From an uncultured Bacilli bacterium (GTDB taxonomy: Bacteria; Bacillota_I; Bacilli_A; RF39; UBA660): 6,177 nt of DNA. The notes under the pieces are model-generated. The model saw nothing but the letters and a program-made list of their open reading frames with translations, ran no database searches and was not told the origin of the DNA. The stretch is taken from assembly GCA_944358685.1 (NCBI GenBank), contig CALVRQ010000118.1, forward strand, positions 1-6,177, read 5' to 3'. Shown piece by piece: positions 1-4,302 of this stretch (within the stretch, counting starts at the first letter, position 1; each line of letters begins with the position of its first letter). The position numbers were made by a program, and so were the translations under genes.

Positions 1-48
1 TTTTAAAATTTCTGATAATTCTTCTTGGTTTGTAATAATTCTACTCAT
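1..48 (-). CDS. Unidentified gene, N-terminal 16 codons only
   Basis: Only the beginning of this gene is inside the window; it runs off the left edge. The visible product starts MSRIITNQEELSEILK, too short to assign to a family. The start is well supported: the ATG is preceded by AAGGTGAT at the usual distance, the same ribosome-binding-site type used by lemA and divIC here, and a good vegetative promoter lies about 22 bases further upstream. It follows the dehydrogenase gene in the same direction but is separated from it by a terminator, so it is probably its own transcription unit. Function unknown. Confidence 0.7.
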   Translation of the reverse strand, partial: MSRIITNQEELSEILK

Positions 49-69
49 AAAATCACCTTTTTGAATGCT

Positions 70-98
70 ATTTTAACAAATTATTAAAATATAGTCAA
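70..98 (-). promoter_or_regulatory. Vegetative (sigma-A-type) promoter of the left-edge gene
   Basis: Read on the minus strand, TTGACT (93-98) is followed after 17 bases by TAAAAT (70-75). TGT directly upstream makes an extended -10 (TGnTAAAAT). The -35 matches the consensus TTGACA at five of six positions. It lies just upstream of the ATG at 48, after the terminator of the preceding operon. Confidence 0.7.
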
Positions 99-125
99 TT
101 CTAGGTTGTTGGCTGATGTTTTTAA

Positions 126-153
126 AAGTAAAAAAACTACATAATGTAGTTTT
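126..153 (-). terminator. Rho-independent terminator of the pduL-ucpA operon
   Basis: On the minus strand the arms AAAACTAC and GTAGTTTT (146-153 and 133-140) pair perfectly around a five-base loop, and a run of T follows the second arm. The dehydrogenase stop codon (154-152) overlaps the first arm, so the hairpin begins within the gene. Confidence 0.8.
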
Positions 154-931
154 AAACACCCATGGTCATTGTTTCTGGAAGGGTTGATCCACCATCAATT
201 ACAATGCCTTGAGCTGTAATATAACTAGATTCATCAGAAGCTAGGAAAGCAGCTAAATTTCCTAACTCTTGGATGGTTCCTAACCTTTTCATAGGTATGC
301 CTTTGGCGATTCCATCAACAACGCTATCTGGGTTTTCAGCATTTGATTCTTTGGCCATACCGCTTACCATTGGGGTCATGATATAGCCTGGCATGATAGC
401 ATTTACTCTAATATTTTTATCAACTAGTTCAGCAGCTAGTCCTTTGGTAAAACCGATTATGGCGGCTTTAGTGGTAGCGTAGGCGACTTCTCCACTATCG
501 GCTACCATTGGTCCAGTAACACTTGATAGATTTATTATAGATCCTTTTTCCATGTATGGTAAAGTGGCTTTTGTGACATTCCAAGTTCCTTTGATGTTGA
601 TATCAAAATGGAAATCTCTTAGTTCATCGTCCATTTCCATAAAAGGTTTTAAACGGCAAACACCGGCATTATTTACTAAAATGTCAATGTTACCTAATTT
701 ACTGTGGATATCTTGAATGGCTAATTTAACTTTATCTATATCTCTAATATCTACTTTATAACCTAAAACGTTATATTTTTGATTTTGTAAATTACTAATT
801 GTCTCATTTAATTTTTCATCATAGTCTAATATAGCTACTTTAGCGCCTTCTTTCAAGAATACTTCGACTATTCCAAGGCCATTACCCATGGCACCACCAG
901 TTATTATGGCTACTTTGTTTTGTAATTTCAT
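152..931 (-). CDS. ucpA: UcpA-like short-chain dehydrogenase/reductase (SDR)
   Basis: A 259-residue classical SDR, the usual length, expected to be a cytosolic NAD(P)-dependent oxidoreductase with a Rossmann fold. Visible motifs are the nucleotide loop TGxxxGxG (T11-G18), an acidic residue at the end of the second strand (D36, usually a sign of NAD rather than NADP), NNAG (87-90), helix asparagine N112, catalytic serine S137 and YxxxK (Y151, K155). Long stretches recall enterobacterial UcpA, notably NNAGVCRL, RDFH-DINIKG, SSVTG-MVAD, LAAFLASDESSY and the C-terminal DGGSTLPET. The ucpA name rests on remembered similarity; the true substrate is unknown. The ATG is preceded by GAGAGGA and lies one base after the pduL stop, so the two genes are almost certainly co-transcribed and probably translationally coupled. 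A terminator overlaps its stop codon. Confidence 0.85.
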   Translation of the reverse strand: MKLQNKVAIITGGAMGNGLGIVEVFLKEGAKVAILDYDEKLNETISNLQNQKYNVLGYKVDIRDIDKVKLAIQDIHSKLGNIDILVNNAGVCRLKPFMEMDDELRDFHFDINIKGTWNVTKATLPYMEKGSIINLSSVTGPMVADSGEVAYATTKAAIIGFTKGLAAELVDKNIRVNAIMPGYIMTPMVSGMAKESNAENPDSVVDGIAKGIPMKRLGTIQELGNLAAFLASDESSYITAQGIVIDGGSTLPETMTMGV

Positions 932-932
932 T

Positions 933-1511
933 TTATTCCTCTCTTTCTAATTCGATAATTTCAAGTTCGTCGCCAGTTTTTACACCAAAAGCGTTGCCTT
1001 CGTCAGTATCAATATGCATTTCAAGTAATGATGGTTCAATAATTTTTAAATAAACATTGTTGAGAACTCCACCTTTTTCACCATCTATTTTTACTTTAAC
1101 TTTTTTAACGCCTTCTAAGTTATATTTCTTTACTTCTTCTGGACTAATGTGAATATGGCGGTTGGCTAAAATACAGCCTTTATCTAGATGAAGTTCACCT
1201 TTTGGTCCAATTATAGTGATTGGGCTAGAACCTTCTAGGTCACCAGAGGTTCTGATTGGTGGGTTTAGTTTTAGAGTATAGGCGTCGGTTTTAGAAATTT
1301 CAACTTGAGTATAATTTCTAATTGGTCCTAAAACTCTAACATGATTTATTTGTCTATCACCATTTTGAATAGTTACAAATTTATCAGAGGCAAACTGTCC
1401 TGGTTGACGTAAGTCTTTAACTTTATTTATTGGTTCATCACCAAATAAAGTGTGATAATGATCTTTTGTTAGATGGACATGTCGATTAGATACACCTAAA
1501 ATTACTTTCAT
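933..1511 (-). CDS. pduL: Phosphate propanoyltransferase / phosphotransacylase, PduL type
   Basis: A 192-residue PduL-family enzyme, which interconverts acyl-CoA plus phosphate with acyl phosphate plus CoA (acetyl or propionyl). It is unrelated in fold to the Pta phosphotransacetylase. The two halves each carry the family's metal-ligand histidine motif: SNRHVHL (H11, H13) and ANRHIHIS (H119, H121). A further histidine sits in LEMHID (H166), and conserved blocks such as GPIRNYTQVE (62-71) and RTSGD (87-91) are present. The protein begins directly with the catalytic domain and lacks the N-terminal extension that targets PduL to bacterial microcompartments, so I infer a free cytosolic enzyme feeding acyl phosphate to substrate-level phosphorylation. 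No acetate kinase or shell protein gene is in the window. The start has a very strong site, AAAAGGAGG. It is first in an operon with ucpA. Confidence 0.9.
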   Translation of the reverse strand: MKVILGVSNRHVHLTKDHYHTLFGDEPINKVKDLRQPGQFASDKFVTIQNGDRQINHVRVLGPIRNYTQVEISKTDAYTLKLNPPIRTSGDLEGSSPITIIGPKGELHLDKGCILANRHIHISPEEVKKYNLEGVKKVKVKIDGEKGGVLNNVYLKIIEPSLLEMHIDTDEGNAFGVKTGDELEIIELEREE

Positions 1512-1552
1512 ATTTTTCCTCCTTTTGGTAATTTTTTTCCAACTTCTTTTTT

Positions 1553-1561
1553 AGTATAACA
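1553..1561 (-). promoter_or_regulatory. Probable sigma-A extended -10 of the pduL-ucpA operon
   Basis: Minus strand TGTTATACT is an extended -10 (TGn followed by TATACT, five of six matches to TATAAT), about 40 bases upstream of the pduL ATG. No convincing -35 hexamer is present 16-18 bases further upstream; the TG extension may compensate. The element overlaps the putative -35 of divergent gerQ. Confidence 0.5.
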
Positions 1562-1586
1562 TATTTTGAGATTTAGAGAATATATT
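1559..1586 (+). promoter_or_regulatory. Putative sigma-E-type promoter of gerQ
   Basis: ACATATTT (1559-1566) agrees with the mother-cell sigma-E -35 pattern (KMATATTT) except for its first base. AATATATT (1579-1586) matches six of eight positions of the -10 pattern CATACAMT. The gap of 12 bases is on the short side. In Bacillus subtilis gerQ is expressed in the mother cell under sigma-E, which makes the reading plausible. No sigma-A promoter with proper spacing is visible here. Confidence 0.4.
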
Positions 1587-1606
1587 ATTATGGAAAGGAT
1601 GATTAA

Positions 1607-1966
1607 ATGAACAATAATTTTGTAAACCAAACAGGTTTTCCGGGAAATCCGATGTATACAAATAGTGGAAATGTTCCGAATCAACAGACGCAGATGAATT
1701 TTAATGTTCCAGCGGAGCAGTCTTATATTGAAAATATTTTGAGATTAAATCGTGGTAAAAAGGTGGAAATTTATGCTTCTTACCCTGATTCTGATGAATG
1801 GCGCAATAAGATATTTTCTGGTATAATTGAGCAATCAGGTCGTGATCACATTATTTTAAGTGACCCGAGTAGTGGTAATTGGTATTTAATTTTAATTATA
1901 TATGTGAATTATATTAAGTTTGATGAGAGGATTATTTCTGATCCTGAATTTTATCCAAATAATTGA
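1607..1966 (+). CDS. gerQ: Spore coat protein GerQ
   Basis: A 119-residue GerQ homologue. In Bacillus subtilis GerQ is an inner coat protein needed to retain the cortex-lytic enzyme CwlJ, and so for calcium-dipicolinate-triggered germination. The C-terminal two thirds carry the family core: EQSYIENILRLNRGK (37-51), SDEWRNKIFSGIIEQSGRDHIILSD in two blocks (62-86), a hydrophobic strand (91-102) and YIKFDE (102-107). The first 36 residues are a low-complexity Asn/Gln/Pro/Gly-rich tail, typical but shorter than in Bacillus. The first lysine is K51, whereas the Bacillus protein carries N-terminal lysines used for transglutaminase cross-linking. The ATG follows GGAAAGGA. It diverges from pduL; no terminator is seen before lemA, so some read-through is possible. 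Confidence 0.92.
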   Translation: MNNNFVNQTGFPGNPMYTNSGNVPNQQTQMNFNVPAEQSYIENILRLNRGKKVEIYASYPDSDEWRNKIFSGIIEQSGRDHIILSDPSSGNWYLILIIYVNYIKFDERIISDPEFYPNN

Positions 1967-1991
1967 AATGAAATAGGATATTTGTTATAAT
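1963..1991 (+). promoter_or_regulatory. Strong sigma-A promoter of the LemA gene
   Basis: TTGAAA (1963-1968) and a perfect TATAAT (1986-1991) are separated by exactly 17 bases, with TG at 1983-1984 giving an extended -10. The -35 hexamer overlaps the gerQ stop codon TGA (1964-1966), so the vegetative lemA unit begins within the sporulation gene. Confidence 0.8.
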
Positions 1992-2008
1992 GTTTTTAAG
2001 GTGATGGT

Positions 2009-2554
2009 ATGGGCATATTTATTGTTTTAACATCTGTCTTAATTGCAGTTAGTTTGCTTGTTATTTGGGTAACAAACAGTTATAATCAATTTCAAGTTTT
2101 AATTATTAGAATTAACGAAGCTGAAGCAAATATTGATGCAGTTTTAAGAAAGAGATTTGATTTACTAAATAAGTCTATTGATGTAATTAAGGCGAATACA
2201 AAAACGGAAAATGATGTTTTAGAACAAATTATGAAATTACGTTCTAGAAAATTAAGTAATTTTGATTTGGATAGAAAATTATATGATGGGTTAAAAGAGT
2301 TTGAAAAGTATAAAGAAGAATATCCTAAGCTTAAAAGTGTTGAATCATTTATGAAAATTGATATTGCATTAAATGAATCAGAAGCTGAAATTGTTGCTTT
2401 TAGAAAATATTATAACGATATCATTACAGATTATAATAAATTAGTTAAGTCTTTTCCAACCAATATAATTGCTTTGATTTTTAAGTTTAAAAGCAAATTA
2501 TATTTTGATGGTAAAGATAGAAATGATGAAATTGTCGATGATTTTAAACTATAA
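2009..2554 (+). CDS. lemA: LemA family membrane protein
   Basis: A 181-residue LemA-family protein, a conserved membrane-anchored helical protein whose biochemical role is not established. Residues 3-22 form one hydrophobic N-terminal segment (signal anchor), followed by an alpha-helical domain. Family signatures are YNQFQVLIIRINEAEANID (25-43) with VLRKRFDLL (45-53), and near the C-terminus FRKYYNDIITDYNKLVKSFPTN in two blocks (131-152), leading to a hydrophobic FKF and YF at 158-166. The ATG is preceded by AAGGTGAT (1998-2005). It has its own consensus promoter and a strong terminator that starts at its stop codon, so it looks like a monocistronic vegetative gene, although read-through from gerQ is possible. 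No HtpX-type protease gene, a frequent LemA neighbour elsewhere, is seen. Confidence 0.9.
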   Translation: MGIFIVLTSVLIAVSLLVIWVTNSYNQFQVLIIRINEAEANIDAVLRKRFDLLNKSIDVIKANTKTENDVLEQIMKLRSRKLSNFDLDRKLYDGLKEFEKYKEEYPKLKSVESFMKIDIALNESEAEIVAFRKYYNDIITDYNKLVKSFPTNIIALIFKFKSKLYFDGKDRNDEIVDDFKL

Positions 2555-2586
2555 AAAGTTCCTTATTTGGAACTTTTCTTTTTTTT
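2553..2586. terminator. Bidirectional terminator between lemA and divIC
   Basis: AAAAGTTCC (2554-2562) pairs perfectly with GGAACTTTT (2569-2577) around a six-base loop. A T-rich tract follows on the plus strand (to 2586), and the A-run before the first arm gives a U-run for minus-strand transcripts. The lemA stop (2552-2554) touches the stem and the divIC stop (2565-2563) lies in the loop, so one hairpin serves both convergent genes. Confidence 0.85.
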
Positions 2587-2994
2587 GCGACGATGGTGAA
2601 TAATTATTATAAATAAAATTATAAATATAGTAGCAGCTATGCAAGCATAGATGATATATGTTTCGTCTTTTTTAGTTTCTTTTTTTTCTGTTTTGGTCTT
2701 TTCTTCTGTTTTAATAACATATTCACCGTTTTTGGTGTATAAGTAATTTTCTCTAGCATATCTAGCAACGTAATCTTTATTTTGCAGTTTAGTTATTTCA
2801 GTTTTTAAGTCACTAGCATCAGTTTTTAGGGTGCTTAATTTTTCACTTAATTCAGCTTCTTCGTTTTTTAATTTGTATAAATCCATAGTGGTTGTTACTA
2901 ATGTGAAGGCACAATAAAAGATGATAAAAATAGCTATAGGTCCAAAGACAATAAGTCGTCTTTTGGCTTTTTTTGGTACTTTTTTCTTAGCCAT
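2563..2994 (-). CDS. divIC: Cell division protein DivIC (FtsB-like) with an extra C-terminal membrane segment
   Basis: A 143-residue DivIC/septum-formation-initiator protein, a bitopic member of the DivIB-FtsL-DivIC complex that controls septal wall synthesis. Order of parts: basic cytoplasmic N-terminus (1-13), membrane segment (about 14-36), coiled coil (about 38-72), and the family block RYARENYLYTKNGEYVI (78-94). These are followed by a Lys/Glu/Thr-rich linker (95-111), a second hydrophobic segment (113-132) and the tail HHRRKKKKSSK. The second segment is not part of the usual DivIC. An in-frame upstream ATG at 3069 would add 25 residues, but the chosen ATG has AAAGGTGAT directly upstream, and a consensus promoter (3019-3047) lies inside that extension. 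Position directly after yabP-yabQ matches divIC in Bacillus subtilis and favours DivIC over FtsL. The stop codon sits in a terminator loop. Confidence 0.9.
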   Translation of the reverse strand: MAKKKVPKKAKRRLIVFGPIAIFIIFYCAFTLVTTTMDLYKLKNEEAELSEKLSTLKTDASDLKTEITKLQNKDYVARYARENYLYTKNGEYVIKTEEKTKTEKKETKKDETYIIYACIAATIFIILFIIIIHHRRKKKKSSK

Positions 2995-2997
2995 TTT

Positions 2998-3006
2998 ATC
3001 ACCTTT
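2998..3006 (-). promoter_or_regulatory. Ribosome binding site that fixes the divIC start
   Basis: Minus-strand AAAGGTGAT lies just before the ATG at 2994-2992. It matches the sites before lemA and the left-edge gene and supports this start over the in-frame ATG at 3069, before which no comparable site is seen. Confidence 0.7.
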
Positions 3007-3018
3007 CTTTCTAGTAAA

Positions 3019-3047
3019 AGTATAGCATTTTTTACATTCTTTTACAA
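3019..3047 (-). promoter_or_regulatory. Sigma-A promoter of divIC
   Basis: On the minus strand TTGTAA (3042-3047) is followed after 17 bases by TATACT (3019-3024), preceded by TGC, an extended -10. It lies between the yabQ stop and the divIC ATG and would let the division gene be expressed in growing cells independently of the upstream sporulation genes. Confidence 0.75.
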
Positions 3048-3061
3048 TGAAGGTTTTATTT

Positions 3062-3370
3062 TTAGACAATTTGTTTACGGGCCTTTCTTGATTTAAAATG
3101 TTTGAATATTTTTGTTTTTATAAAGTTTTCAAAAATGAAACCTAATATTATCATAATTAGTTCGTATGGATGAAAAGTGGCATTATTTATTTTTAAAAGT
3201 AAAATAAAATAGATTAAAACACTTAAAAAAACTACAAGGGTGGTTCCTATTAGTTTAATTATTTTTTTAGTATTATAGATTATTTTATGGTTTATATCTA
3301 GAAATAAAGAGAAAAAGATTCCAAAGGCAAAGGAAAAGGCTAAGGATATTAATTGAAGATTAAGGGGCAT
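3062..3370 (-). CDS. yabQ: Spore cortex biosynthesis protein YabQ
   Basis: A 102-residue, very hydrophobic protein with three predicted membrane segments (about 5-24, 38-60 and 70-87) and a basic C-terminal tail (KHFKSRKARKQ, about 90-100). It fits YabQ, a mother-cell membrane protein located around the forespore and required for cortex peptidoglycan in Bacillus subtilis. The opening (short polar start, long helix, LFLDINHK) resembles the family, and position between yabP and divIC settles the assignment. It is about half the length I recall for the Bacillus protein and seems to consist of the membrane core only. The ATG overlaps the yabP stop by one base (TAATG), with AGGAAA upstream, so translation is coupled. 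No terminator follows, so read-through into divIC is likely. Confidence 0.87.
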   Translation of the reverse strand: MPLNLQLISLAFSFAFGIFFSLFLDINHKIIYNTKKIIKLIGTTLVVFLSVLIYFILLLKINNATFHPYELIMIILGFIFENFIKTKIFKHFKSRKARKQIV

Positions 3371-3660
3371 TATTTAAACAATTTTCCTAATAGCCCGCCG
3401 TCTTTTTCTTTATTTCCGTCTTCAGTATAGGCAATACTATCAACTTTACCTTTAATAGAAACATTGCCTTGGTAAGTATCTAATTTAATGATTTCTAAAT
3501 CTTCACCTTTTAAGGTGAGGTTACCCATGCTGGTTTCCATAAAGAATTCATTTTCATCAAAACTTTCAATTTTTTTAACACCAGTGATAATAATATTTTT
3601 TCTTTCGTTTATAGTAATACTATGATTTAATGAGGTTATAACACTGTCTATTTTGTCCAT
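3370..3660 (-). CDS. yabP: Sporulation protein YabP
   Basis: A 96-residue, soluble, beta-strand-rich protein of the YabP/YqfC family. YabP is produced in the mother cell and is linked to cortex formation together with YabQ; its biochemical role is not known. Family positions visible: HSITINERKNIIITGV (13-28), a spaced SFDENEFFMET (33-43), MGNLTLKGEDLEI (45-57), and YQGNVSIKGKVDSIAY (63-78). A Gly/Lys-rich linker follows and the end GLLGKLFK is amphipathic. It starts at an ATG preceded by AAAGGGG and overlaps yabQ by one base. Upstream lie the spoVG terminator and a CATATAAT element fitting a mother-cell sigma-E -10, so yabP-yabQ probably form a sporulation unit separate from spoVG. Confidence 0.92.
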   Translation of the reverse strand: MDKIDSVITSLNHSITINERKNIIITGVKKIESFDENEFFMETSMGNLTLKGEDLEIIKLDTYQGNVSIKGKVDSIAYTEDGNKEKDGGLLGKLFK

Positions 3661-3682
3661 AATTATTTCCCCTTTCTAAGAG

Positions 3683-3690
3683 ATTATATG
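3683..3690 (-). promoter_or_regulatory. Putative -10 element of the yabP-yabQ unit
   Basis: Minus-strand CATATAAT, about 22 bases before the yabP ATG, matches seven of eight positions of the sigma-E -10 pattern CATACAMT; it also contains a perfect sigma-A TATAAT. The -35 region falls in the T-run of the spoVG terminator and matches neither factor well. Known sigma-E control of yabP in Bacillus subtilis favours the sporulation reading. Confidence 0.45.
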
Positions 3691-3700
3691 CCCAAGCAAT

Positions 3701-3728
3701 AAAAAAAAGACGAATTATTCGCCTTTTT
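3701..3728 (-). terminator. Rho-independent terminator of spoVG
   Basis: On the minus strand AAAAAGGCGAA and TTCGTCTTTTT form an 11-pair stem with one G-U pair, followed by a continuous T-run (3708-3701). The three-base loop is exactly the spoVG stop codon TAA (3717-3715). Confidence 0.85.
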
Positions 3729-3984
3729 CTTCTTTAACTTTTTTATATTCTTCGAGAATTGCATCTTCGAACATTTTACGGCACTCTGGTGTAATTGGAT
3801 GTGCAACATCATGATATGTGCCATCATTATTCTTACGGCTTGGCATTGCTACAAATAAGCCGTTGTCACCTTCGATAATTCTAATTCCGTGAATTGCGAA
3901 GCAGTCATCTACTACTACTGATACGATACCACGCATACGGTTTTCACTGTCGACTGTGCGAACGTTGACTGATGTTATTTTCAA
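3715..3984 (-). CDS. spoVG: Regulatory protein SpoVG
   Basis: An 89-residue SpoVG homologue, a small nucleic-acid-binding regulator. In Bacillus it affects asymmetric septation and cortex formation, and in other Firmicutes it acts as an RNA/DNA-binding global regulator. The family core is intact: RMRGIVSVVVDD (16-27), FAIHGIRIIEG (29-39), GLFVAMPSR (42-50) and YHDVAHPI (57-64), followed by a charged helix (about 66-87). The start is TTG; it is preceded by AGGGAGAGG and no ATG lies nearby in frame, and the N-terminus MKITSVNVR aligns with known SpoVG. A sigma-A-type promoter lies just upstream and a terminator overlaps the stop codon, so it looks monocistronic. The Bacillus subtilis gene is a classical sigma-H target, but no sigma-H-like element is seen here. 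Confidence 0.96.
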   Translation of the reverse strand: MKITSVNVRTVDSENRMRGIVSVVVDDCFAIHGIRIIEGDNGLFVAMPSRKNNDGTYHDVAHPITPECRKMFEDAILEEYKKVKEEKGE

Positions 3985-4018
3985 GCTAACCTCTCCCTTC
4001 TAGCATGATTTCATTTTC

Positions 4019-4047
4019 AGTATACAATATTTTATTAGAAAAATCAA
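4019..4047 (-). promoter_or_regulatory. Sigma-A-type promoter of spoVG
   Basis: Minus-strand TTGATT (4042-4047), 17-base gap, TATACT (4019-4024), about 35 bases upstream of the TTG start. Neither the AGGA-type -35 nor the GAAT-type -10 of sigma-H is visible in this region. Confidence 0.65.
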
Positions 4048-4057
4048 GTGAATATTG
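4025..4057. repeat. Seven-base inverted repeat around the spoVG -35 region
   Basis: CAATATT (4025-4031) and its exact complement AATATTG (4051-4057) lie 19 bases apart, one arm in the promoter spacer and the other upstream of the -35. It could be an operator or chance in AT-rich DNA. There is no T-run, so it is not a clear terminator for veg. Confidence 0.3.
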
Positions 4058-4059
4058 GT

Positions 4060-4302
4060 TTATTCGTATATTTTAATGGTTTTAGTAATTATATCGGCAT
4101 ATGAAAATGATTTGAGAGTTTTATTTTCGGTAAGTTCAATTAGGAAGACACAGTTATATAGTTTGATTATTTTTGCATCATATGTTTCATATTTATTTCG
4201 TCCAAGATTGCATTTTATTTTGACTGTTTTATTTAGATGTGGTCTGATGGCTTCTTTAATTGTCTTTATGTTGTAATGTTGTTTAGCGGGGATAACCAAC
4301 AT
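4060..4302 (-). CDS. veg: Veg protein (small regulator linked to biofilm matrix expression)
   Basis: An 80-residue Veg homologue. In Bacillus subtilis Veg is abundant and stimulates biofilm matrix genes by antagonising SinR; the molecular activity is not settled. Matches to the family: IKEAIRPHLNKTVKIK (15-30, like the IK-L---GK-L-LK pattern), NLGRNK (32-37, where Bacillus has NGGRRK), VFLIEL (52-57), SFSYADIITKTIKI (65-78). The domain is small, beta-rich and SH3-like in appearance. I chose the ATG at 4302: it has AAAGGA seven bases upstream, whereas an earlier in-frame start would add residues unlike the family and lie further inside yabG. The gene overlaps the end of yabG by 20 bases in another frame, so it is probably co-transcribed and coupled with yabG. 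No sinR is in the window. Confidence 0.85.
   Translation of the reverse strand: MLVIPAKQHYNIKTIKEAIRPHLNKTVKIKCNLGRNKYETYDAKIIKLYNCVFLIELTENKTLKSFSYADIITKTIKIYE

Noticed and set aside
1952..1980. TATCC/GGATA inverted repeat after gerQ as a terminator
   Set aside because: The arms are five bases with a loop of about 19 and no T-run follows; the region is better explained as the lemA promoter.
2902..2994. DivIC C-terminal tail as a sortase sorting signal pattern
   Set aside because: A hydrophobic segment and basic tail are present at the protein's end, but no LPxTG-like motif precedes them and the N-terminus is a membrane anchor, not a cleavable signal.
2995..3069. 25-residue N-terminal extension of DivIC from the ATG at 3069
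   Set aside because: It would overlap the yabQ stop, contains the divIC promoter, and has no good ribosome binding site, while the internal ATG at 2994 has a strong one.
4055..4276. Plus-strand reading frame of 73 codons
   Set aside because: It lies antisense to veg and the end of yabG, both well supported; its product is a generic hydrophobic translation and it has no convincing ribosome binding site.
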